Shown: positions 1-5,083 of the stretch, one piece after another
How positions within the stretch are numbered: the first letter of the stretch is position 1
Layout: every line of letters starts with the position of its first letter
Assembly (NCBI GenBank): GCA_903914985.1
Contig: CAIWRE010000075.1
Span: 1-5,083 of the forward strand
Source: an uncultured beta proteobacterium
GTDB taxonomy: Bacteria; Pseudomonadota; Gammaproteobacteria; Burkholderiales; Burkholderiaceae_C
Reading direction: 5' to 3'
Length of the DNA: 5,083 bases
Program-made: the position numbers and the translations under genes
The notes under the pieces: generated by a model
Told to the model about the DNA's origin: nothing
What the model saw: only the letters and a program-made list of their open reading frames with translations
Database searches by the model: none

Positions 1-332
1 ATGGAGTCTTCCACACTGCGAACAATGAGCTCTGCGCCCAGCTCTTTGGCGCGCAGGTCGCGAAAGTCGGTGACTTCGGTGAAGTTGTGCCCGGTGTCGA
101 TCATCAGGAGTGGAAACGGAAAGCGTCCTGCGCCAAAGGCTTTTTCTGCGCATCGCAGCATGACCAGCGAGTCCTTGCCGCCCGAAAACAGCAAGGTGGG
201 GCGCTCAAAGGTGGCAGCGACTTCGCGCAGGATGAAAACGGTTTCTTCTTCCAGCGCATCAAGGTGCTGGTTGCTGATGCGAGACAGCAATTCGGGGGCA
301 GTGGCGGCGTTCATAGCGGTGTTCGATTCCAT
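1..332 (-). CDS. cysD: Sulfate adenylyltransferase subunit 2 (CysD), 5' part only
   Basis: CysD is the catalytic subunit of ATP sulfurylase. With the GTPase CysN it makes adenosine 5'-phosphosulfate (APS) from ATP and sulfate in the cytoplasm, the first step of assimilatory sulfate reduction. The first 110 residues are visible; the family is about 300 long and the rest runs off the left edge. Seen: the PP-loop SGGKDS at residues 50-55, preceded by RPTLLF, then LLMIDTGHNFTEVTDFRD at about 75-92, the usual CysD signature. The gene starts 17 bp after cysH stops, so the two are surely cotranscribed; cysN is expected next. The start is uncertain. ATG at 332 gives MESNTAMNAA but has a C/T-rich upstream without a Shine-Dalgarno. 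ATG at 314 gives MNAATAP and has a weak GGA 12-13 bases upstream. The longer form is listed. Function is confident; the exact start is not. Confidence 0.95.
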   Translation of the reverse strand, partial: MESNTAMNAATAPELLSRISNQHLDALEEETVFILREVAATFERPTLLFSGGKDSLVMLRCAEKAFGAGRFPFPLLMIDTGHNFTEVTDFRDLRAKELGAELIVRSVEDS

Positions 333-349
333 AAAAAGGGGTGCGAGGC

Positions 350-1090
350 TCAGGCCTTGACGTGCAGGCCGCACTCTTTGGCGGATTCGTTTTCCCACCA
401 CCAGCGTCCGGCGCGGAAGTCTTCACCCATAGAAATGGCGCGTGTGCAGGGTGCGCAGCCCACGCTGGGGAAAAACTCGTCATGCAAGGGGTTGTAGTCC
501 ACCTGGTTCTGGCCGATGTAGTGCCACACGTCGCCCCAGGTCCAGTCGGCCAAGGGGTTGAATTTGGCAAGCTCGGGCGCGCTGGTGTCCAGCAGGGGCA
601 CGTCGGCGCGGGCATTCGACTGCTCGCGGCGCAGACCGGTAATCCAGGCGCGCTGGCCCTTGAGTGCGCGTGCCAGCGGCTCCATTTTGCGAATGTCGCA
701 GCAGGCCTTGCGCAGCGCCATGCTCTTAAAAATGGCGTCCTGGCCTTCGTTTTTCACGAACTGAATCACGGCTTCGTGCTGCGGGCGGAACACCCGCACC
801 GGCGCACGGGAATGCGCTTCGGTGCGCTCCAGCAGTGCCAAGGTTTCGTTGTGCAGTGCGCCGGTTTCCAGCACGAAGATCGAGATGTCGAGCTGCAGCG
901 CATTGGTCAGGTGGCTGATGACCACGTCCTCTGCGCCCAGGCTGGAGGCCTGCGTGCACGGGCTGTAGTCGGCCGCTGCTTGCTGCAGCAGTGCGCGGGT
1001 GCGATCGAGCTTGTGCTCAAAGTCGGCGCTCGGCGCCGCGTTGCGGGCGATGGCACTGCTCGCGCCGGAAGAAATGTTCGATGTCAGCAT
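350..1090 (-). CDS. cysH: Assimilatory adenylylsulfate (APS) reductase, [4Fe-4S] type
   Basis: This protein reduces APS to sulfite and AMP, using thioredoxin or glutaredoxin as reductant in known family members. It has 246 residues, normal for the bacterial family. Seen: a nucleotide-binding loop SSLGAEDVVI at about 49-58, LETGALHNET at 74-83, the adjacent cysteine pair Cys130-Cys131 (KACCDIRK), RREQSNAR near 154-161, the second pair Cys212 and Cys215 (GCAPC), and the C-terminal ECGLH with catalytic Cys240. In characterised CysH proteins the CC...CxxC set binds a [4Fe-4S] cluster and marks reductases that use APS rather than PAPS. No APS kinase is therefore needed for this route. The ATG at 1090 has a modest AAAGAG six bases upstream (positions 1097-1102). 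It lies 51 bp after the DUF934 gene and 17 bp before cysD, within one operon. The symbol follows common usage. Confidence 0.96.
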   Translation of the reverse strand: MLTSNISSGASSAIARNAAPSADFEHKLDRTRALLQQAAADYSPCTQASSLGAEDVVISHLTNALQLDISIFVLETGALHNETLALLERTEAHSRAPVRVFRPQHEAVIQFVKNEGQDAIFKSMALRKACCDIRKMEPLARALKGQRAWITGLRREQSNARADVPLLDTSAPELAKFNPLADWTWGDVWHYIGQNQVDYNPLHDEFFPSVGCAPCTRAISMGEDFRAGRWWWENESAKECGLHVKA

Positions 1091-1106
1091 GGGATGCTCT
1101 TTGTGG

Positions 1107-1122
1107 GAGGGGCGGGGCCCTC
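1107..1122 (-). other. Small GC hairpin in the DUF934-cysH spacer
   Basis: The 51-bp spacer between the DUF934 stop and the cysH start contains GAGGG, a six-base loop CCCCGC, and CCCTC, a perfect five-pair stem on the transcript. No T-run follows, so it is not an intrinsic terminator. It could be an RNA processing or stabilising stem, or chance in GC-rich DNA. It sits just upstream of the cysH ribosome-binding region without covering it. Confidence 0.25.
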
Positions 1123-1141
1123 AGTGCAATAGGCTCGAGGT

Positions 1142-1525
1142 TCAGGCCGCTTGGTGGAACCGGGGTGTGCCCCGTGCGTCGCCTTGATAGAAGCCGGTGT
1201 AGTGGTTCAACAGTTTTTGTCCATGCACCGCGTCCTGGTCGGGTCGCAAGATGGCACTGCTGAAGCCGCTGCGCTGCATTTGCAGCAGCTGGTCAATCAG
1301 CACATCGCCATGCGCGCGAATGTCGCCGGTAAAGCCCCGACGGCGCAGCACATAGGCTTGGCTGAAAGCGCGTCCATCCGTAAATTTTGGAAAATCGAGT
1401 GAGACCAAAGTGACGCCGTCCAGCGCAACTGTTTGGGCGTCCACATCGTTGGCCAGCACCAGGGTGTGTGCGTCGGCAGAATCTGCCACCGGCAGGTCGT
1501 GGGCGTGAATCAAAGTGAGTGCCAT
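1142..1525 (-). CDS. DUF934 family protein, sulfite reductase-associated
   Basis: This is a 127-residue protein of the DUF934 family (COG3749 type), annotated elsewhere as an uncharacterised or putative oxidoreductase linked to sulfite reduction. The biochemical role is not established. Seen: the family core DFPKFTDGRAFSQAYVLRRR at residues 44-63, then GDIRAHGDVLIDQLLQMQRSGFSS at about 67-90, and a variable tail ending near GTPRFHQAA. There are no cysteines, signal peptide or membrane segments, so it is a cytosolic protein that cannot itself bind an iron-sulfur cluster through cysteines. The start at MALTLIHAHDLP is chosen because it begins 31 bp after the cysI stop and gives family-like length. 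A longer reading into cysI adds residues with no family character. No Shine-Dalgarno is apparent, so translation may be coupled to cysI. Position between cysI and cysH implies an accessory role in sulfite or APS reduction; that is inference. Confidence 0.88.
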   Translation of the reverse strand: MALTLIHAHDLPVADSADAHTLVLANDVDAQTVALDGVTLVSLDFPKFTDGRAFSQAYVLRRRGFTGDIRAHGDVLIDQLLQMQRSGFSSAILRPDQDAVHGQKLLNHYTGFYQGDARGTPRFHQAA

Positions 1526-1556
1526 GGAATGCTTGTGCTGATGAATTGGACGGCGC

Positions 1557-3344
1557 TCAGGCCGCTTGTTTGGCAGTGGCGTAGCGCGCGCTGTTGGCTG
1601 CGGTTTTGAAGGCATCAAAGCCCACCCGCTGCAGGGTGTCGATGAAGTTCTCACCGGCGTCACGCTGGTCTTTGTAGACGTCGAGTACCGCTTCAATCAC
1701 ATCCACCACCTCGGCGGCTGCAAACGAAGGGCCAACCACTTTGCCGGGGCGCGCCGGGCCGCTCAAAGTCGAACCATCAGACCCGCCCAGGGTGACCTGG
1801 TACCACTCCTGGCCGTCTTTGTCCACGCCCAGAATGCCGATGTGTCCGCTGTGGTGGTGGCCGCACGAGTTAATGCAGCCGCTGATGTGCAGGTCAATCT
1901 CGCCCAAGTCAAACAACTCGTCCAGGTCCTGGTAACGCTCGGTAATGGCGGCGGCCAGAGGCAGGGAGCGGGCATTGGCCAATGCGCAGTAATCGCCGCC
2001 GGGGCAGGCAATCATGTCGCTCAGCAAATGGATGTTGGCGCGCGCCAGGCCCACGGCCTTGGCCGCGTGCCACAGCTCAATCAGCTGGTCCACACGCACC
2101 CAAGGCAAAACCAAGTTCTGGTCGTGGTTGACGCGTGCTTCACCGGCCGAGAAACGCTCGGCCAAATCGGCGCTGGTGCGCAGCTGGTCTGCAGTCGCGT
2201 CGCCGGGGGCTTGGCCCAGGCGTTTGAATGACAGCGTCACGGCGCGCAGGCCGGGGTTTTTGTGGCTGGCCACGTTTTGCGCGAGCCAGCGGCCGAATTC
2301 GGGGGTGGATTGTGCGAGTGCGCTCAGGGCGTGTTCGGCCGCGCTTTGCGCCGCTGCCGAGACGGTGTGCACGCTGGGCGCTACAAAGCAGGCACTCACG
2401 CGGTCCAGCTCGGACTGCGGAATGGTGTGCTTGGCACCGTCCGCCAGAATGCGCTGGTACTCGGCTTCCACCTCGTCAAAGTAGCGCTGGCCTTCGGCCT
2501 TGACCAAAATTTTGATGCGCGCCTTGTACATGTTGTCGCGTCGGCCCCAGCCGTTGTACACACGCACCACGGCCTCCAGGTAGTTGATGATTTGACTCCA
2601 TGGCAAAAACTCTTTGGCCATCGATGCAATCACCGGCGTGCGGCCCATGCCACCACCGACCAGCACCTGGAAGCCCACTTCGCCCGCCGCGTTGCGCAGC
2701 ACGCGCAGACCTACGTCGTGCCAGGCAATGGCGGCGCGGTCTTCGACCGAGCCGGTGATGGCGATCTTGAACTTGCGCGGCAGGTAAGCAAACTCGGGGT
2801 GCAAGGTGCTCCATTGCCGCAGCACTTCGGCGTAGGGGCGGGGGTCGACCGTTTCGTCGGTGGCGATGCCTGCGCGTTCGTCGCTGGTGATGTTGCGAAT
2901 GCAGTTGCCGCTGGTTTGAATGCCGTGCAGGTTCACGCTGGCCAGCAGCTCCATCACATCGGCGCTTTTGTTCAACGGAATCCAGTTGAACTGCACGTTG
3001 TGTCGCGTCGTGAAATGGCCGTAATTGGTGGTGAGCTTGGGCGCGGGGCCATTGCCGATCTGGTCTTGGGTGTGTTGTGCGCGCGCCAGGAGCTCGGGCG
3101 ATGGCGTGTCAAAGTCTTGGGCAATTTGTGCCAGCACCCGCAGCTGGGCACTGTTGAGTTCGCCGTAGGGCACGGCCACCCGCAGCATGGGGGCGTAGCG
3201 CTGCACGTACCAGCCGTTTTGCAAGCGCAGGGGGCGGAATTCGTCGTCGCTCAGCGTGCCGGCCTGGTTGCGGGTGAGTTGGTCGCGGTATTGCGCGGCG
3301 CGCGCGTGAACAAACTGGCGGTCGAATTCGGTGTATTGGTACAT
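1557..3344 (-). CDS. cysI: Sulfite reductase, hemoprotein (siroheme/[4Fe-4S]) subunit
   Basis: This is the siroheme protein that reduces sulfite to sulfide by six electrons in cysteine biosynthesis, in the cytoplasm. It has 595 residues, slightly longer than the 570 of E. coli CysI. Seen: the first ferredoxin-like repeat near residues 45-100; NYGHFTTRHNVQFNW at 107-121, with the substrate-pocket arginine R114; TSGNCIRN at 144-151 with R150; PRKFKIA at 189-195 with the two active-site lysines 191 and 193; GGGMGRTP around 230-237. The cluster ligands are Cys447 and Cys453 (CPGGDYC) and Cys490 and Cys494 (SGCINSCGHHH). All catalytic groups are present. The start at MYQYTEFDRQFVHARAA matches the family N-terminus. 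A GTG at 3419 would add 25 unlikely residues, and no Shine-Dalgarno precedes the ATG. A ferredoxin-type nitrite reductase is the alternative, but cysH and cysD next door favour sulfite. No cysJ is visible. It is first gene of the sulfate operon. Confidence 0.95.
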   Translation of the reverse strand: MYQYTEFDRQFVHARAAQYRDQLTRNQAGTLSDDEFRPLRLQNGWYVQRYAPMLRVAVPYGELNSAQLRVLAQIAQDFDTPSPELLARAQHTQDQIGNGPAPKLTTNYGHFTTRHNVQFNWIPLNKSADVMELLASVNLHGIQTSGNCIRNITSDERAGIATDETVDPRPYAEVLRQWSTLHPEFAYLPRKFKIAITGSVEDRAAIAWHDVGLRVLRNAAGEVGFQVLVGGGMGRTPVIASMAKEFLPWSQIINYLEAVVRVYNGWGRRDNMYKARIKILVKAEGQRYFDEVEAEYQRILADGAKHTIPQSELDRVSACFVAPSVHTVSAAAQSAAEHALSALAQSTPEFGRWLAQNVASHKNPGLRAVTLSFKRLGQAPGDATADQLRTSADLAERFSAGEARVNHDQNLVLPWVRVDQLIELWHAAKAVGLARANIHLLSDMIACPGGDYCALANARSLPLAAAITERYQDLDELFDLGEIDLHISGCINSCGHHHSGHIGILGVDKDGQEWYQVTLGGSDGSTLSGPARPGKVVGPSFAAAEVVDVIEAVLDVYKDQRDAGENFIDTLQRVGFDAFKTAANSARYATAKQAA

Positions 3345-3432
3345 GCGAAGTGGTATTGGATGGGGGCGTGCACAAGGCGCACCCCGGGGCGCACACGTCT
3401 GCACGCCGGTAAACGACACGTGAATGTACGTG
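3345..3432 (-). promoter_or_regulatory. GC-rich, foldable 5' leader of cysI
   Basis: If transcription starts shortly after the TATAAG at 3444-3439, cysI has an untranslated leader of roughly 90 bases. It contains CACGT-ACATTC-ACGTG (3432-3417), the palindrome CCCCGGGG (3389-3382), and a possible stem in which GGGGTGC (3385-3379) pairs with GCACGCCCC (3371-3363) with a two-base bulge. No purine-rich ribosome-binding site precedes the ATG at 3344. I recognise no known riboswitch or T-box pattern. Structure is a by-eye prediction and may be a by-product of high G+C. Confidence 0.3.
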
Positions 3433-3438
3433 CCACGG

Positions 3439-3480
3439 CTTATATTGAAAACTACTTTTTTGCTATTTCTTTATATGGAA
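3439..3480 (-). promoter_or_regulatory. Probable promoter and CysB-type operator for the cysI operon
   Basis: This AT-rich island stands out in G+C-rich surroundings and precedes the first sulfate-assimilation gene. On the minus strand it holds CCATATAA (3478-3471) and CAATATAA (3447-3440), a direct repeat of CNATATAA with a 31-bp period, about three helix turns. TATAAG at 3444-3439 is a fair -10 element, while the -35 position (about 3467-3462, AATAGC) is poor, as expected for an activator-dependent promoter. CysB, a LysR-family regulator responding to O-acetylserine and its derivatives, binds AT-rich degenerate sites upstream of such operons in proteobacteria. Assignment to CysB is inference from position and composition; its site is too degenerate to prove by eye. 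Confidence 0.5.
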
Positions 3481-3503
3481 AAAGCGTGGTTTTGGCTAAG
3501 CGA

Positions 3504-4349
3504 TTACGTGTCTTGCGAACGCAGTTCCCGCATGCGCTCGTCAAAGTAGCTGCCCACGGTGTAGCGCGCGGACAGCACCACTTCGCGGCGGGGGTGCAAA
3601 AACAAGGGCAGCGAAATGCGGCTTTTGGCGCGGTCGGACCCTTCTGGGTTGAGCACGCGGTGCACCGTGGACGGGTAATACGCGCCCGACGCCTCTTGCA
3701 GCATGTCGCCAATATTGACGATCAAGAGACCGAAGTCGCAGGGCACATCGATCCAGCTGCCATCCTTGGCCAGGATTTGCAGGCCGGGCTCGGTGGCCGC
3801 CGGCAGCAAAGTGAGCAGGTTGATGTCGGTGTGCGCAGCGGCGCGTACTGCCTGTGGCGCCTCGTCCCCGGCCAGAGGCGGGTAATGCAACACGCGCAGC
3901 AAGGTGTGGTCGCTGTGCTCCAGCATGTTCGGCAGCGGCATCGAGAACCGTGACCGAACCTCGGCAGGCGTGTTGGCCTGCACCCAACCCAGCAGTGTTG
4001 CGGCCAGAGCGCTGGCCTGGGCGTAGTAGTCATGCGCCTGCCGGGATACTTCGCCGGGAAACCGGCCCCAGGGAAAGATGTGGAAAAACTCTTTCAGGTC
4101 ACGCTGTTTTTCACCCTTGGCCGTCTCCGAGACGGCGGTGGAGAAATAGCCGTCGCCCGAGGCCGGGTCAAAGCGATAGCCGTGCTTGGCCGGAGTATCA
4201 AAAAACGCGCGCCATTCGGCGTAAATGCCTTCCACCAGACTTTGCGGCAAAGGGTGCTTGCGCAGCACCGCAAAGCCGGTCTCGTGCAGGCTGTGGCAAA
4301 AAGCCCGGGGTGCATCGGGCGCTGCAAAGTCCAACACAGGCAAATGCAT
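3504..4349 (-). CDS. Fe(II)/2-oxoglutarate-dependent oxygenase, isopenicillin N synthase-like family
   Basis: This is a non-haem iron oxygenase of the IPNS/plant-type 2-oxoglutarate dioxygenase family (COG3491 type), with 281 residues, a little shorter than the usual 300-350. Seen: a DIOX_N-like N-terminus (LPVLDFAAPDAP, then ETGFAVLRKHPLP at about 23-35); the iron ligands His173 and Asp175 in AAHTDINLLTLL and His230 in STVHRVLNP; the co-substrate motif Arg244-x-Ser246 (SRISLPLFLHP); and the family stretches PGLQI (188-192) and NIGDMLQ (212-218). The enzyme should be active, but members hydroxylate, desaturate or cyclise very different molecules and the substrate cannot be read off. The start at 4349 is chosen because LPVLDF begins such proteins, GGAG sits eight bases upstream, and the gene then follows the nucleoside hydrolase stop by two bases. 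That coupling suggests a nucleoside- or base-related substrate (inference). No clear terminator separates it from cysI. Confidence 0.92.
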   Translation of the reverse strand: MHLPVLDFAAPDAPRAFCHSLHETGFAVLRKHPLPQSLVEGIYAEWRAFFDTPAKHGYRFDPASGDGYFSTAVSETAKGEKQRDLKEFFHIFPWGRFPGEVSRQAHDYYAQASALAATLLGWVQANTPAEVRSRFSMPLPNMLEHSDHTLLRVLHYPPLAGDEAPQAVRAAAHTDINLLTLLPAATEPGLQILAKDGSWIDVPCDFGLLIVNIGDMLQEASGAYYPSTVHRVLNPEGSDRAKSRISLPLFLHPRREVVLSARYTVGSYFDERMRELRSQDT

Positions 4350-4351
4350 GA

Positions 4352-5083
4352 TCAGTGCTCCAACCAATGGGACATCAGCGTCGATTCGATCAGGTCTTTG
4401 CAGGCCTGGGCTTGCACTTCCATACAAACGCGTGTGTCACCGATTTCGCTGCCCCAGCCTTCTTGGGGGTAGGCAATGTCTTTGCGACGCAGCATGGTTT
4501 GCCCTTGCGCCAATCCGTCTACCGCAACCCGCACGCGGCCGCTCTGCGTGGTGAACAGCCCGGGATTGGTCAGCGCCACAAAGGCCAGCACATCGTGCCC
4601 GAAGCAGCCGTGAATTTCTGCCACATGCGGGTACAAGCCGCTGTAAAAGTTGGCATAAAAGGCCACCGCATGGTGCAGGGTATCGGTGGCCAGGTGTTGG
4701 TGGTGCTGGGCAATTTTTCCAAACAAGGTCACCGGCAAGATCACCTGGTGCGTCACGTCCAGGCCCACCATGGTCAGATCAAAGCCGGCGCAAAACACCG
4801 CATCCGCGGCGTGCGGGTCGTTCCAAATATTGGCTTCGGCCACCGGTGATACATTGCCCGGCTCCAGCACCGCGCCGCCCATGATCACCACCTTGCGTAG
4901 CAGCCGGGGCAATGCGGGCTCCATCACCAAGGCGTGTGCCAGGTTCCCCAAGGGCCCCACGGCCACCACGGTGATTTCGCCCGGATGCTGGCGGGCCATG
5001 TCCACGATGAATTGGGCGGAGCTGCGCGGATCTGCCTGGTTGCGGGTGGCCACGCGCTCTTTCAAATTACCCAGGCCATCGGC
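4352..5083 (-). CDS. Nucleoside hydrolase (inosine-uridine preferring type), N-terminus outside window
   Basis: This enzyme of the IUNH family hydrolyses the N-glycosidic bond of ribonucleosides to ribose and free base. The last 243 residues are visible, of about 310-320 expected. The missing part includes the DxDxxxDD calcium-binding motif. The visible part opens with ADGLGN. Seen, numbered from the window edge: AVGPLGNLAHAL (41-52); VVIMGGAV (65-72); GNVSPVAEANIWNDPHAA (76-93), with the substrate-contacting Asn77, Glu83 and Asn85; LTMVGLDVTHQV (103-114); and GHDVLAF (162-168), with the catalytic-region His163 and calcium ligand Asp164. The key residues of the visible half are intact, so it is probably functional. 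Purine versus pyrimidine preference cannot be judged. The reading frame stays open through the window edge, so an internal TTG near 5065 is not the start. It is followed after two bases by the oxygenase gene, a likely two-gene unit. Confidence 0.95.
   Translation of the reverse strand, partial: ADGLGNLKERVATRNQADPRSSAQFIVDMARQHPGEITVVAVGPLGNLAHALVMEPALPRLLRKVVIMGGAVLEPGNVSPVAEANIWNDPHAADAVFCAGFDLTMVGLDVTHQVILPVTLFGKIAQHHQHLATDTLHHAVAFYANFYSGLYPHVAEIHGCFGHDVLAFVALTNPGLFTTQSGRVRVAVDGLAQGQTMLRRKDIAYPQEGWGSEIGDTRVCMEVQAQACKDLIESTLMSHWLEH
4358..4361 (-). promoter_or_regulatory. Shine-Dalgarno of the oxygenase gene
   Basis: GGAG lies eight bases upstream of the ATG at 4349 and inside the final codons of the nucleoside hydrolase. 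The hydrolase TGA (4354-4352) lies between it and the ATG. This fixes the oxygenase start and points to translational coupling of the two genes. It is the clearest ribosome-binding site in the window. Confidence 0.75.

Noticed and set aside
341..1132. A 263-codon plus-strand open frame opposite cysH
   Set aside because: It is a shadow of cysH: the minus strand carries all APS reductase motifs, and the plus translation has no family features.
1526..1696. N-terminal extension of DUF934 to an ATG at 1696
   Set aside because: The extra 57 residues come from the 31-bp spacer and the end of cysI read in another frame, are rich in Thr/Pro/Ser/Lys, and do not resemble the family N-terminus. The ATG at 1525 gives normal length.
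3345..3419. N-terminal extension of cysI to a GTG at 3419
   Set aside because: The added 25 residues have no CysI character, and the typical N-terminus MYQYTEFDRQF begins at 3344. The region fits better as leader.
3481..3503. Possible terminator after the oxygenase gene, with a T-run near 3483-3479
   Set aside because: I could not find an inverted repeat directly before the short T-run. Transcription may read through into the cysI leader.
2262..3953. A 563-codon open frame on the plus strand opposite cysI and the oxygenase
   Set aside because: It runs antisense across two clearly conserved genes and their spacer, its translation is low-complexity in Val/Ala/Gly/His/Gln, and it has no recognisable motif. 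Long antisense frames are expected opposite G+C-rich genes.
4350..4427. N-terminal extension of the oxygenase to an upstream start at 4427
   Set aside because: It would overlap the conserved end of the nucleoside hydrolase. The ATG at 4349 has GGAG at ideal distance, and the protein then begins with the expected LPVLDF.
1..5083. CRISPR array, insertion sequence, prophage, tRNA or toxin-antitoxin signal
   Set aside because: No spaced direct repeats, terminal inverted repeats, transposase or tRNA-like folds were seen. Nearly all of the window is covered by six metabolic genes with short spacers.

Overview
This window looks like chromosome of a betaproteobacterium, most likely a member of the Comamonadaceae (Rhodoferax/Polaromonas/Acidovorax-like). 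The grounds are a G+C-rich coding style and CysI, CysH and CysD sequences that read like that family's. The genus call is inference from pattern memory, not a search. All six recognisable genes lie on the minus strand, so the reading direction is from the right end of the window to the left.

Layout in transcription order. A nucleoside hydrolase enters from the right edge with its N-terminus outside the window (5083 down to 4352). Two bases after its stop comes a 281-residue Fe(II)/2-oxoglutarate oxygenase of the isopenicillin N synthase-like family (4349-3504), with a good Shine-Dalgarno inside the end of the hydrolase gene. A 159-bp spacer (3503-3345) follows. It holds an AT-rich stretch with a repeated CNATATAA element, probably a CysB-type activator-dependent promoter, and then a GC-rich, foldable 5' leader. 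Next come cysI (3344-1557, sulfite reductase hemoprotein), a DUF934 gene (1525-1142), cysH (1090-350, APS reductase) and the start of cysD (332 to beyond position 1, sulfate adenylyltransferase subunit 2).

Together, cysI-DUF934-cysH-cysD form a compact operon for assimilatory sulfate reduction. CysD, with CysN presumably just beyond the left edge, makes APS. CysH has the four cysteines of a [4Fe-4S] APS reductase and turns APS into sulfite. The siroheme protein CysI reduces sulfite to sulfide for cysteine synthesis. No cysJ flavoprotein gene is present in the window, so the electron donor of CysI is not visible here.

The hydrolase-oxygenase pair belongs to a different, probably nucleoside or base salvage/catabolic, unit that happens to lie upstream. 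The oxygenase substrate is unknown. This pair is the least explained part of the window. I see no mobile elements, CRISPR arrays, rRNA or tRNA genes, or clear intrinsic terminators.
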